Positions 11,411-22,739 of a stretch of DNA of 64,000 bases are shown here, piece by piece. The stretch is from positions 1,456,330-1,520,329 of the forward strand of contig KV748203.1 of NCBI GenBank assembly GCA_001692895.1. Reading direction: 5' to 3'. The notes under the pieces are model-generated. The model had not been told where the DNA came from. It ran no database searches and saw only the letters and a program-made list of their open reading frames with translations. The DNA is from Cenococcum geophilum 1.58. Lineage: Eukaryota; Ascomycota; Dothideomycetes; Gloniales; Gloniaceae. The position numbers and the translations under genes were made by a program. Each line of letters opens with the position of its first letter. The stretch's first letter is position 1.

Positions 11411-11435
11411 ATGCCCCCCCCTTTAAAAAGGGTCG
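11411..11435 (-). promoter_or_regulatory. polypurine tract of element A
   Basis: Read on the minus strand this is TTTTTAAAGGGGGGGGCAT directly before the LTR, the position and composition of a plus-strand primer tract. It fixes the element's orientation as minus. Confidence 0.75.
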
Positions 11436-11539
11436 TCCCCAATCCTTTACGTACTCAGGCCTTGATAAAACCCCATAAAAAACCTTAATAAGGAAAAATT
11501 AAAAAGGGAAAGAGTGTCCTAATTTTGCGCACGAAAAGA

Positions 11540-12750
11540 TAGGTATATACTTCGCCGGTAAGTTATAGGTTATTCGTATATAGCTAGGCGTATAGTGGTA
11601 AGGCAGTATACCCGTTAAATCCACCGCTAACCCCATACTTTGGCCTTATACTATACCTGCGTAGCATATAGAGATTCCGCCAAGTTCTGCCAAATTCTGC
11701 CAAATTCTAGATACGTACTTACACAAGCAGGTCACTAATACCTCACGGGTAGGTCGTAGGTTATTCGCATACAGCCAGATTCATAAACGGTAAGGCTATA
11801 TACCTATTAAATCCGCCGCTAACCCCACTTTAGCCTTATGCTATACCGGCGTAGCGCCGTGTATACTTCGTGGGTAGGTTATAGGTTATTTATATATAGC
11901 CAGACGTGTAGTAGTAGGGCAGTATACCCATTAAATCCACCGCCGACTTTATACTTTAGCCTTACGTTATCTGTGTAGCACATACGTAGCATATACGTAG
12001 TTACGTCAGGTCACAATGCGCCTACGCAAGGTATGCGTTTAGGGGTATGTGGTATCCAAGTCTAATATATAAATCGTCAGTATAGGTCACTACTAGCAGG
12101 TCACTAGTAGGTCGTAGACCCTAGTTAAAGGACCCCGGTTACGGACGGATCTGTCCTCTAAGATATAAGTTATTAGTATAGGTCGCTACTAGCAGGTTAC
12201 TAGCGGGTTAAAGGACCCCGGTTAAAGGACCCCGGTTATAGGTGGTATCTATTACCGGTAGGGACTCGCCCCTAAGTTAGCTAATCATGTATAGAGCGTA
12301 AGGCGTCCCTTTTGCTCTATGGATAAAATCGACTAGTGACTTATAGGGTTGTTAGGTCGCGATGCGCCTGCGTAAGGTATACGCTTAGGGGTATACGGTA
12401 TCCGAGCTTTCTTTTCTCTAACGTTAGGTCGCGATATACCTACGCACGATATGCGTTTAGGGTATGTAGTATCCGAGTCTTCTTCCCATTTAACGTTAGG
12501 TTGCGATGCGCCTATATAAGGTATATATTTAGGGTATACGTTATCTAAGTCTTTGTAGAGTAATATATACATCATTAGCACAGGTCACTACTAGCAGGTC
12601 ACTAGTAGGTCGTAGACCCTGGTTAAAGGACCCTAGTTATAAATAGGCCTGTTACATAATATATACACACAGTCGTTGGTGTAGGTTACTATTAGTAGGT
12701 CACTAGCGGGTTAAAGGACCCTAGTTAAAGGACCCTAGTTATAGACGGAC
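11540..12750. repeat. internal spacer repeats of element A
   Basis: Two kinds of degenerate direct repeat fill the untranslated interior. One, centred on GGTTATTCGTATATAGC...TTAAATCCACCGCTAAC, occurs three times (about 11565, 11758, 11882). The other, GCGCCTACGCAAGGTATGCG...GGTATCCGAG, occurs about four times (12015, 12360, 12432, 12500). A third phrase, GGTCACTAGTAGGTCGTAG followed by GACCCTGGTTAAAGGACCC, recurs near 12110, 12190, 12600 and 12700. I see no convincing protein here; the short open frames on both strands at 12333-12581 are translations of the repeat. Confidence 0.8.
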
Positions 12751-12799
12751 CTGCCACCTATTACCTAACGGCTAGGACTTATCTGCAACGGCTTACCGC

Positions 12800-13944
12800 T
12801 AGTATTCTTTATAGTTACTGCCTACGTTCCTCTAATAAGTCGTAGGCATAGCGCCAGCGTCTAGGGGGTCCTTAGGGCTATCCAGCTGTTAAGTAGTATC
12901 CCTAGGAGTTTGCTTGGGAAAGCCTTGCCTTCCTTAGGTTCTATCTTCTAAACCTAACCCTATAAAGCTTACGCTACGACCGCGCTTTAAGCGCGAGGAT
13001 CTACTACTAACCACGTGATCTTCCGTAAGCTTTGTGGTGTTAAGTAATTGCTCTACACAGCGGACTTTAGCAAAGAGGTCCTTAGCAGTTCTTACCTATG
13101 CAGCAAAGTTCTGGCGGAAGAGCTCTACTTATAGGTAGATTAGGAGACGCGAGAACTAAAAGTCTACCTGCTAATTAGGATTAATAAAGGGGGTATATAA
13201 TAAGAGGTCCTCTAAGCTATATATACGGGCTAAGAAGGTATTAAACTTCTAGTTCTCCTTTATTACAGTTATATAGTACGCAGTAGTATTATTAAAGCGT
13301 CTTACTATAGGGTCCTTAATCTGGTCTTGGACTATAGTCTTAAATTTATCCTATAGTAAAGGACCTTTATCTTTAGCGCCTAGCCGGTAATATACTAGTT
13401 AAGTAATTGTCTTTACTTTTGCAAGACCTTTAATAGCCCAACGCATACGTCGCTCGTAGTTATAGTCAGCGTTGTTAACCTTAAATCGGTTCTTAACTGC
13501 GGCGATCCACCGGTTAAACTTCTGTTAAGTAGTGCCACTAATATCGGGCGGTGACTTCTTAACCAGGGCGTTAAGATTTATTTGGCGTATACGCTCGCTA
13601 TATAACTTATATTCTTTACTTAAGAGATAATAATAACGGGAGGGCTTTGTTAAGTCAATAATGCTCTATAAGTTGGCTATTTTCTTAGCCAGCTTATCTA
13701 GCTCCTTTAGGTTAGCAGTATTCGGTAGGACGCTAGTAACCTTATTAAGCTTCTGTTAAGCCTAGGTATATAAGTTAAACTAGTCTCCAGCGTTCGTAGA
13801 TGTCTAATTATCTTAAGATTTAGAAGGTGGCCCAGATATTACTAGTATAGAGGCTTCGTCTGCACTAAATCCTAAGGCGTTCTGCCGTTATATTACGGGC
13901 GTATTACTATTAAGTATAGGGGTCGATCTTGTCTTCGGAGGCAT
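12800..13944 (-). pseudogene. gag-like gene of element A
   Basis: Starts at ATG 13944 (MPPKTRSTPIL) just inside the upstream LTR and can be read for about 370 codons with stops limited to TAA/TAG. Recognisable stretches are FNRWIAAVKNRFKVNN, NYERRMRWAIKGLAKVKTIT, PIVRRFNNTTAYYITVIKEN and FNTFLARIYSLEDLLLY, which have the helical character of retrotransposon capsid proteins. A basic Arg/Ser segment (RSSRLKRGRSVSF) follows. No zinc knuckle, protease or RT follows before the repeat spacer. Assignment as gag rests on position behind the LTR and general character, not on a named domain. Confidence 0.65.
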
Positions 13945-14003
13945 TATAGATTATAGGAAAATTAAACCGGCTATCCTCCTAAAGGGATTGGTAAGAATTT
14001 AAA

Positions 14004-14216
14004 TATAAGGTAAGGATGTGGATAGGGAGCTTAATAATGGAACAATAGGGTATATTGTATAGACAGAGACGAATCCTTAAGGGAGAAGGAGGAGTCTAAG
14101 GTGCGAGGTAAGGGGTTTCTATAGGCATGTGTAGCGTACGTGCCTTACAGGCGAGTCGCCTACGGGTCGCCTGTACCTCGCAGCTATATAACTATATACT
14201 TAGGTTTTACCTAATA
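14004..14216 (-). repeat. LTR (5' in element orientation) of element A
   Basis: 213 bp, colinear with 11198-11410 but with its TG/CA ends mutated to TATAAGG and CCTAATA. Followed by CTAAC, the second target duplication copy. Confidence 0.93.
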
Positions 14217-14935
14217 CTAACCTTACTTTTCTTAGTAGTTATAGAAGGTACATAAATCCCTTTAAGTCGACGTATTCTTTTATAAATTAATAGCTAACCT
14301 TGCCTTTTTTAGTGGTTATAGCTGGTATATAAGTCCCTTTAAGTCGACGTATTTTTCTATAAATTAATAGCTAACCTTGCCTTTTTTAGTGGTTATAGCC
14401 GGTATATAAATCCCTTTAAGTTAACGTATTATTCTATAAACTAATAGCTGACCTTGCCTTTTTTAGTGGTTATAGTCAGTACGTAAATCCCTTTAAGTTG
14501 ATGTATTCTTCTATGAATTAATAGCTAACTTTACCTTTTTTGGTGGTTATAGAAGGTATATAAATCCCTTTAAGTTGACGTATTTTTCTATAAATTAATA
14601 GCTAACCTTGCCTTTTTTGGTGATTATAGACTATACGTAAATCCCTTTAAGTCGACGGATTCTTCTATAAATTAATAGCTAACCTTACCTTTCTTGGTGG
14701 TTATAGCGGGTACGTAAATCCCTTTAAGTTGACGTATTTTTCTATAAATTAATAGCTGACCTTACCTTTTTTGGTGGTTATAGAAGGTACGTAAATCCCT
14801 TTAAGTCAATATATTCTTTTATAAAACCGATAGCTAACCTCGCCTTTCTTAGTGGTTATAGGATGTACGTAAATCCCTTTAAGTTAACGTATTTTTCCGT
14901 AAATTAATAGCTAACCTCGCCCTTTTTAGGAGTTG
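14217..14935. repeat. 77-bp minisatellite, second part (~9 units)
   Basis: The same unit as 10919-11197. Successive CCCTTTAAG landmarks at 14335, 14412 and 14489 give an exact 77-bp period. The array ends about 30 bp before the kinase-type frame at 14966. Confidence 0.9.
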
Positions 14936-14965
14936 TAGCTCGCAAGTGATAATTACTAAGTAGCT

Positions 14966-16255
14966 ATGCCGTTTAGGCGCTCTGCTATAGCCGTTATTTC
15001 TTATTAGGAGTTTTCTTCTAATATCCTAATATATAAACAACTCGAATATCTTTAGGAGGTATTATCGGAACGGGACGCGTATATAAATACCTTGCTAGAG
15101 GGTAATACGGCGTTAAAAAGGTCCTGTAAAGTGGCCAACTAAGAAGTATACTAACTAGGCAAAATTCTGCGCAATCTTTTAGATCTCGTTGCCAATATAG
15201 ATAAACCCGCGGAAGGATACGAGATTTTATAGGCCCTGCACTCTATAAGGATAGAAGATGTATATAAAGCCGATAAGCTATTACTGTCTATACAGGAAGA
15301 TTGGTCTAGGAGAGGCTTATATGCAGAGTTTAAGCGTGGCGAATCTATTCCACTGGAGAAAGGACGAGTGCTCGGCTATGGCATAAATAGAGAAGTTATA
15401 GAAGCCACTTATAAGGGCGTTATATTCGCTTTAAAGAAGATATATAATTAAAATAAAGTTTAAATTGGATAGATAAAGGAGATCAACGTCTTAAAAAAAT
15501 TGAAACACTATTATATTGTTAGGCTTGTCGGAACGTATACTTAGCTACTATACCTTAGTTTGCTAATATGGCCAGTGGCGCGGTGTAATTTGGCCCTAGT
15601 ATTGGAGTTTATAGAAATGGACGGCTTATATAATTATACTTCCGCCTAAGAACCTAGAGTCTTAGAGAAGCCAGCTAGTTATAGCCTTAGTGTTAAGGAA
15701 CTTCGGGACATTATAGGAGATTAGGATAAGCGAATATGGTCTAGTTTTAGTTATTTAACTAGAGCTATAATATATCTCTATAAGAACAAGATCTGCTATA
15801 AAGACATTAAACTATCTAATATTCTCCTCTTGTGGGATGGCATATAGCTTATAGACTTCGGCGCAGTAAAAGACTTTATAGCAGATTTTATAAGTACCAG
15901 TGAAAGCCAAGAACGTAGTACGTTAAGATACTGCGCCCCGGAGGTATCCAGTTACAAAAAAAGCGGTCGTTTAGCTGATATATTTTTCTTAAGATGCGTT
16001 TTCCTAGAAATAGTGGTAGTTCTTACCTATAGCCATACTCTAATAGACCTTAGCGAGCTCCGTCCTTTAAAAAATCACTTATATAAAGTAAACCTTAACC
16101 ATATCGACTAGTGGCTAGCTTTAGCCAAGCCTACTAAAATAAAAACCTAGCATTTACTCTATGAAATTAAGTAGATATTAAACCGCGATTGTATAAGGCG
16201 CCCTACGGCAAAGGCACTTACCTTATATATATTTAGCATTGATTAATATAATGAT
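14966..16255 (+). pseudogene. protein kinase, RIP-decayed, frame intact
   Basis: A fungal serine/threonine-type kinase. From ATG 14966 one frame persists for ~430 codons (checked at 15341, 15794, 15854, 15932) with only TAA/TAG stops. Residues 1-130 are a helical N-terminal region. The catalytic domain follows: glycine loop LGYGINREV (~135-143), Lys in FALKKIY (K157), catalytic loop YKDIKLSNILL at 277-287 (family form HRDIKPSNILL, so His is now Tyr), DFG at 297-299 and CAPEV at 323-327. The divergent kinase N-lobe and small size do not match a specific named kinase. It lies 30 bp after the minisatellite, so an array unit may contain part of its promoter. Mutation, not truncation, killed it. 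Confidence 0.9.
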
Positions 16256-17500
16256 AATTAGTAAATAAAGTGGCTTTATAGCTCCTATTATAATCTCTAG
16301 TTTAAGAGAGAGCTTAATATATATAAAGAACAAGTTAAGAAGTTAGAAGTTAAAGAACGTAAGAGTTAAAAGTAAGTTAGCTTATTACCCATAGTGAATA
16401 TAATCTAAGCCTTACACGACTTACTAGCTTATGTTTTAAAATTAAAGAGCTTTTAGGAAACCGGTTATAGTTAAAGTATAAACTATAGTTATAGAGATAT
16501 CTTCCCGCTTACTAAGATGGCTATTTAGGTCTATATTTAATGTTACTAGTAGGTTTTATAATACTAACGCATTAGTGTTATTCCCATAGACCACGTTTTC
16601 TTAAAAAAAGTAGTTTTAGCTGCTATATAGCCTTGCCTTCTAACTTACCTAAATAGACTGCTAGAATATTAGTACAAGTTATAAACTAAAATTAGCTTTA
16701 AACTTAGCAGCCTTCTTAATACTATAACTTTTCTAAATATTTATATGCTATACCGTTTTTAGATTAATATAAACGCTAATCCTAGTTTAAACACGTTTAT
16801 TCTGGGGGCCTATTATTTACATTTAAATTCCTTTATAATAGAATATGTGTATTAGTAAAAAGGCTATTTGATTTAAAAGGGATTATAGCCACTAATTTCC
16901 AAGACCTTTTTATTTTATAATTATTAGCCTATCTCTAGCTATGCCTAGTTAAGCTTTTATAGATCCTATTCTGGTTCCCACTGCGGATCCGTTCCAATGC
17001 CCGGTTTTAGATTTTACTCCTCTTTTAAGACCCTATCTAGTCCTTAGTGGAATTTGCCCTACTATTAAAACTTTTTAGCGCTTACTATATTAACCTTTAT
17101 ATCTATATACCATTCTATAGCAAAAACGCGTCAACCCTATAAGAAAAGAAACCACCTATAACTCGTAATTAAATTAAAGTAGATTAAATATAACTAGGTA
17201 ATAGGAAGGTAGAATAAGGGTTACTTAACGGGCTTTATAGGATTATGTAACTATAAGTCTTGTATAGGCCTTTACCTACTCTTCCTTAGCTATAAAATAT
17301 ACTAGATCTAAGTATTAGTGGTCGCCGCACCAGTATAGTATTAGCGGTGTTTTTAGCGTATAGCTCTCTGCAGTTTGCCTACGCTAGTAGGAAGGGCGGC
17401 TAACCCGCTCCGGCTATACCCTTATTTTTATAGCATTTCCTAAACATTAGTGTGGTTAAAGCTACGATCCACTTTATAAAGGAGATAGGACGTTTATACC
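16256..17500 (+). pseudogene. unidentified decayed coding sequence downstream of kinase 1
   Basis: Translation in a plus frame offset from the kinase gives long stretches interrupted only by TAA/TAG, including KLSSLLNTITFLNIYMLYRF, GAYYLHLNSFIIEYVY and RTSIVLAVFLAYSSLQF. The last resembles segments of fungal kinase-associated DUF proteins, but not well enough to name it. It could be a second gene or the kinase C-terminus after a frameshift or intron. Confidence 0.4.
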
Positions 17501-17625
17501 TAAGCGAATAATAAGCTCAAATACACTTAAGGATCCCCTCCTCTTAACCAACTATACTGGCGGCGTAAAGAAATTCTAAAGAGAATACGTTAATTAGCCT
17601 AAAGAGGTTAAAAGCTAACTAATAA

Positions 17626-17840
17626 GAGGGCGAGAAGATTTAACGAATAAGAGGGCGAGATGATTTAATAAATAAGAGGGCGAGAAGATTTAATAAATAA
17701 GAGCGTAAGAAGATTTAATAAATAAGAGCGTAAGAAGATTTAACAAATAAGAGTAAAGAAGATTTAATAAATAAGAGGGCGAGAAAATTTAACAAATAAA
17801 AGGGCGAGAAGATTTAATCAAATAAGGGCAAGAATAATTA
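17626..17840. repeat. 25-bp minisatellite
   Basis: About eight copies of AATAAGAGGGCGAGAAGATTTAATA with landmarks GAG(G/C)G at 17651, 17676, 17701 and 17726, an exact 25-bp period. Units degrade toward 17900. Confidence 0.9.
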
Positions 17841-17879
17841 GCCAATAAGGGCGAAAATTTTTGGCCAATAAGAGGTCGA

Positions 17880-18420
17880 AATAAGTGCAACCCTAATTTT
17901 CCTTAGGTGGTACTAAACTCCTTTTAGAACTAATGTTCCTCTAGGTATTAAACCCTTTTGGAACTAACGTTCCTCTAGGCACGGCTTTTGCTCCCCTACG
18001 GGAGCCAATAGCTATATTTTCCTCTCCCCTACGGGAACTAATGCCCTACGGCTTCCGTTTTCCTATTCTTAGATCTACTACGGAACAAATCCCCTATAAA
18101 TTCCGTTCCTATATATAGTAACTATATCTTCTACTGCCCTGTAAGAACTATACCCTATAGCTCCTACTCCCGTATAGCTTTTACTGCCGTATAGAAACTA
18201 ATGGCGATTTCTTCCGCTCCCCTACGGAAACTAATCTCGTATAGCTTGCGGTTCTCTACGGGGATTATTACCCGCTTTCTTTATCGCCTTATAGCTTTTA
18301 ATTCCTTATAGGAACTAACGCTTATATCTTCTACTCCCCTACAGAAACCAATGCCCTATAGCTTCCGTTCTCCTATTCCCAGATCTATAAGCGATTCGCC
18401 CGCGCTATAGCCTAGCGTAT
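17880..18420. repeat. degenerate CCCTACGGGAACTAATGCCC repeat field
   Basis: The phrase CCCCTACGGGAACTAA followed by (T)GCCCTATAGCTTCCG recurs at irregular 35-60 bp spacing through this stretch. No gene is readable. It separates kinase 1 and its downstream sequence from the convergent AAA ATPase gene. Confidence 0.7.
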
Positions 18421-18530
18421 AGGCCTTGTTATTATAGGAGCAAGCAAGTAATTTTAAGAAAGTAATAAGTAATAATGCTACCAGCTACAAGATCTATAAG
18501 ATATTTAATACTATATGTATATAAGCGAAT

Positions 18531-21053
18531 CTATATATATAAGTTTATATTTTTAACTAATCCAGCACCTTTAAAGTCACTTTTAAAATCTTTATTTAAC
18601 GTAAAAGCCTTATCTAAATACTTATATATAAGTTTCTCCCCCTTACTTTTAGCTAAGCCGTAGCTAATCCGTATAGTGTTCTTAATTTAACACAGTATAT
18701 TAGCGCTAGGCTTAAAACTTTTACTTAAATATTACCTTACCTATCTTCCGTTTAATTGATGGTCTAAAAGCCGCTCTATATCCCTTTTAGAGATATTAGC
18801 AGCAGTATTAGCTTACTTTAGGAAGTTCTTTTATACCTACTTTCTTGCCAGTTTTTTTAGCTCGTTATATTTAAGTATAAGATGTATTCTGCTCTGTATA
18901 GCTATATTAAATATAGTAATCCTATTTATTGTAAGAAACATAATGCCTTAAAAATACTTTATCTGTTGTAGAAAGACGGAGACTAGGCTATTATATTAAA
19001 TATTATTTAAAGTTCTTTCTATAAGAAAGACATCGGCCTTGTTTAAAAGAAGGATAGCGCTCTAGCAGTAAACGTTTTTAACTATTAGAGCTAGATTTTG
19101 TTTTAAACGGGCTAGATCTATATTAAGGTCTCCCGTATAAGCCTTCTTATAGTTAGATTGGTATATAAATATACTTATAAAGGGGAACAAACCATATAGA
19201 GGGGTCTCCTCTGAGATTTGGTAAGTGCTTTAGCTGTTAATATCTTTCCCACCTTAGGTAGGCCACTAAAACGGTTAGCCTTTAAAACAGCTAATGCCTT
19301 ACTAGAAAACTTACTGTAGTAAGAAGACTAGGCCTTTCCCCTTCCCTTCGATTATATTATTAAACTTTAATTCCCCGGACCCAGACTAGTAGCTCTTTAT
19401 AAGTCTTTAAAGCACTATTTTCTTATCCTCCTTAATTACGAGTGACTTAAATGCTAAGGGATTCCATTTAATGTCCTTAATATTAGTGACGGCAAATTTA
19501 CCTATTAGTGCTTGTATTAGTATATATAATTCGCTAGCTCTAGAAAAAAAGTGTAAAAGGCCTAACCCCATTTTTTATTAGCCAAACTAAAGGCCAGGGC
19601 TGTTAGTAAATAGATTAGGTACTTATTATCTCCTATCTCCTTAGGAACTAAACCCTAATTCTTTATATCGCCTTACTAATTAGTCCCTTAATCAATTACG
19701 CTTATTCCGTATATATCTATAGCGATTAGCTGCTTACCATAGTTAGGATTCTAACAATAAAATGCTATCGCGTCTACTATAATGCGGCCGCTTATAGAAA
19801 ATCTTAACGGGCCATCTTTAGTCTAGAAAAACGTAATCCCTTTATATTTACAGTGGTTAATGCCTCTTAAAGACACGAACTTCCGGCTATTACTAATAAG
19901 ATCCTGCTTTATCTCGGCTTGTCTCTTATAACGCTCTAGCGGAAATACCTTAAGAGATATAATTTTTATAGTTAAACGGAATTCCGGAATAGAGAGGGTG
20001 GTTTTTACCTCGCTAAACGCCTTCCCGTTATAGCCGAAATGGTAACAGTTAAGTTTAAAGCTCTTTTCGCTAAAAAGTAAGGTTTTAAAGTTGCCTAAAT
20101 TATATATAAGGCATCTTAGTTAATCCGAGCCTTCACAAATCGTAAGGACGTGCGTATTTGGTTTAAATAAGGCCTAAAGGAGATTGAAATTAATTTCGCT
20201 ATGGCCCAGAAGCGGTAGGACACTATTAGTTATAGACGCGAAATGGTCTTTAAGAAATCTTAGTAACCCCTAAAGGTGCCTAGCGCCGATTGAGTTAGGA
20301 GAAAGACTCTTCTAGTATATTTTTAATTGGGGTAGGAAATTAAATATAATATTTATAGGAATCTAGAAGTTAAATTAGAATAAGCTACATCTGTAAAAAG
20401 GTCCACTTACTATAGGCTTGTCTTCCCGAAGGGAGATGGCTTATACACCGTTTAGCACTACCTGTAAGGCGTCCCTTACTTCTTTTAAATTTATGCCTAA
20501 GTACGTGCTATAGTCTTTCTTATCCTTTTCTAGCTTAGAGTTAGTATTTAAGTTAATATATTTAAAGGCACCTAAGAAATAGACTAAATTTCTTCTAAAG
20601 GACATAAATATACTAGTTATATATATTACGATTACCTAACATATCCGGCGAAGTCTCTGTAGTATTATACTGGCAGTTTTTTTTGTCCTAGCTATAGTAG
20701 ACGCTATATTAGCGTATTTCTAAGTGTGTTTTAGGGATTTCGCGAGCATACATCTTATTTAACACCTTAACTTTAACCTTGGAACCTCTTACTTTAGATA
20801 TCTCTTTAACCCCTAAACTCGTAGGGGGAGGTAAAGGAGGTAAAGGAGGTAGAGGAGGTAGGGCCGCTTAGACTATCTTTAACACGGCTTTAAGCATTTT
20901 AACTATAAGATGCTGCGCTAACTGCCTATTATGTAGATAAGTTTGGCTTAGGCTATTAGGGGGGGTATTTATGCTATTATAAGGCAGTGAAGGCGCTGGC
21001 GTAATGGGCTTAGATATAACTGGCATTGTTACTCTATAAAGCTTTGGTAACAT
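18531..21053 (-). pseudogene. AAA+ ATPase (fungal type with DUF7025-like N-terminal region), RIP-decayed
   Basis: Related to the fungal AAA ATPases that pair an N-terminal DUF7025 region with one AAA domain. ATG 21053 is followed by a Pro/Leu-rich segment (PPLPPLPP, from the repeat near 20840). The middle matches the DUF7025 style: GRKFVSLRGINHCKYKGITF-like sequence and ISGRIIVDAIAFYC. Walker A lies at 19238-19264 as GLPKVGKILTA (family GPPGVGKTLTA). Walker B at ~19027-19057 reads LLLNKADVF (family LLLDEADVF), so both acidic residues are gone. A long block NSLVSVFLQQIKYFQGIMFL...SRIHLILKY follows. Phase differs between the start and the ATPase core, implying an intron or indel. The end is placed at a TAG at 18531-18533. 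Confidence 0.85.
20826..20868 (-). repeat. 9-bp microsatellite encoding Pro-Pro-Leu
   Basis: Four to five copies of GGTAAAGGA/GGTAGAGGA on the plus strand, coding for a PPL run in the ATPase gene on the minus strand. In-frame, so it expands the protein without breaking it. Confidence 0.75.
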
Positions 21054-21330
21054 AACACTAATCTGAAAAAGGAGCTGAGTGGAAAGAGGAGCTAGATGGT
21101 ATTTTTTTTAGGCTAGATCCGCCCTTTTCTTATATAATATAAGCTATACCACGGGTGTCTACACCCCTCTTTTAGTAATAGGCTACCCTCCCCAATTAAT
21201 CCTAGCAGACTTTAGTTAAGACACGTTAATATTATCTTTATTGTGGTAAATAAAGCTATAGTATACGTGCTTGCTATACCTGTGGAAATAGTCCCCTAGC
21301 TTATATACGGGATTTTAACTCCGGCACTAG
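21054..21330. promoter_or_regulatory. divergent intergenic region
   Basis: Lies between the minus-strand ATPase start (21053) and the plus-strand frame beginning near 21340. It probably held both promoters. T- and C-rich tracts are visible but no defined motif. Confidence 0.35.
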
Positions 21331-21339
21331 AGCGAGCTT

Positions 21340-22393
21340 AAAAAAAGACATCGCCTAAAGTATAGAAGTGCTCTAATTGATAGGCAATGTCTTAGGTCGA
21401 ATTAAAGATATAAGTGCAGAATTAGTGCTAGCAATGTTAGCTAGATTGCAGTAAGCAATCCAGCTATATATTGTTTAGGAAGGGCTCTAGAAAGAACCCC
21501 TAATTAGAGATCCAATTCTTTAGGTACTTAACGCTATCCCTCTTTAGGCGATAAAACTTAGCTACCCTTACTTTAAAAGTTCTGCAGACCTATATAAATT
21601 AGGCAGCCGCCTAACTTTAAAATCTAAATCTGGCTTTTAACGGCCCTATAGTATATAATTTAATTAGTTCCTTTCCTTTTCTCCCCCTGCCACTATATCC
21701 ACTAGTCCCTAATTTTTTAGTATGTTAGCAACTACGATACTTTCGCAGTTAAAGGGCCTACTTAAAAAGACTAAGTAATTATAGCCAAAATTCTATAAGG
21801 TCTATCTAACCGATAACTAGTGGGACACTTTAAGTGACTTAAGCTTAAAACTTTCAGAGACGGCGAAGAAGGTTTAGGATAAAATCTAAGTGCTAAAGAA
21901 ATCGCGGATATAGCAAGCGTGGAAGGAAAGTAAGGAGCATAAGTCGAACGTACAATTATTAAGGGGTGACCTCTTTGCTAAGGGTCGATCAAAACAATTA
22001 GCCGTCTTTAGGAGAAATATCGTCACAATATTTAAGGGTTCTAAAGATTTAAAATTCGATTCTAAGGACGTAAAGTTTAGGAAGGAATCTACCTATAAGA
22101 GATATAAGTTAATCCAAGGCTTAAGTCCTAACGGGGTAATTTTATAGGCAATTGCTTTCGCGCCTACCGTTTAGGCTAGAGGATTAATAGCCTTAGATAT
22201 ATTTACCTGCCTCCTTAATAATATCGAGCCCGAGTTAGTCTAGATATAGCTACCTATAGTATAAGACATATTACATATACTTAGGGAAGATAAAGAATCT
22301 TTACAAATATCTCCTAATACGGTGAATTTCTTAAAGGTTAGTCTGCTGGATTAGTAAAAACAGCGTAAGGAACTAATTATGGCTAGTAATTGA
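21340..22393 (+). pseudogene. unidentified helical protein gene, divergent from the AAA ATPase
   Basis: One frame (phase checked at 21434, 21722 and 22391) of about 350 codons, interrupted by TAA/TAG and ending at TGA 22391-22393. Readable segments include GRIKDISAELVLAMLARLQ, IKLSYPYFKSSADLYKLGS, MLATTILSQLKGLLKKTK and NVQLLRGDLFAKGRSKQLA, the profile of an alpha-helical cytosolic protein. I do not recognise a domain. The head-to-head arrangement with the AAA ATPase suggests shared regulation or a two-gene module, which is inference only. Confidence 0.6.
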
Positions 22394-22466
22394 CGATCTA
22401 TTATAGAAGCTAGTAAAATATAGAAAACAAAGGCGTATCGAAGACAAAAGTAAGTAAAAGAAACTA

Positions 22467-22700
22467 GTACTAGCTAATTTATTATCACCATCTAAGGAAA
22501 ATAGGGGTAAGGAGAAACTCTAAATATATATAAAGCCTTGCTAATAATTTTACCAATAGAAATAAAGTATATATATATAAATGTACTAGCCAATTTATTA
22601 TCACCATCTAAGGAAAATAGGGGTAAGGAGAAACTCTAAATATATATAAGGCCCTGCTAATGATTTTACTAACAGAAATAAAGTATGTATATATAAATAT
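22467..22700. repeat. 117-bp tandem duplication
   Basis: Two adjacent copies (22467-22583 and 22584-22700) share TACTAGCYAATTTATTATCA and GGAAAATAGGGGTAAGGAGA with few, mostly transition, differences. Confidence 0.9.
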
Positions 22701-22739
22701 ACCAGCTAGCAACATCTTAAAATTGCCCAAGCCATTTAG

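Larger units (their letters stand above)
11198..14216 (-). mobile_element. gag-only (non-autonomous) LTR retrotransposon A, 3019 bp
   Basis: Two 213-bp LTRs (11198-11410 and 14004-14216) begin TGTGAGGTGA and end TCACCTGACA; the second copy is RIP-altered to TATAAGGTAA...TTACCTAATA. The 5-bp target duplication CTAAC flanks it on both sides (11193-11197, 14217-14221), within a minisatellite unit. Orientation is minus: the gag frame is on the minus strand and a G-rich polypurine tract (complement of CCCCCCCCTTTAAAAAGGG) lies just inside the 11410 end. The 2593-bp interior has a gag-like frame and a repeat-rich spacer but nothing resembling RT or integrase. It is non-autonomous by content. Confidence 0.9.

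Noticed and set aside
12333..12581. Overlapping open frames on both strands
   Set aside because: Both translate the GCGCCTACGCAAGG direct repeats of element A's spacer; the similar repeats at 12015 carry no matching frame.
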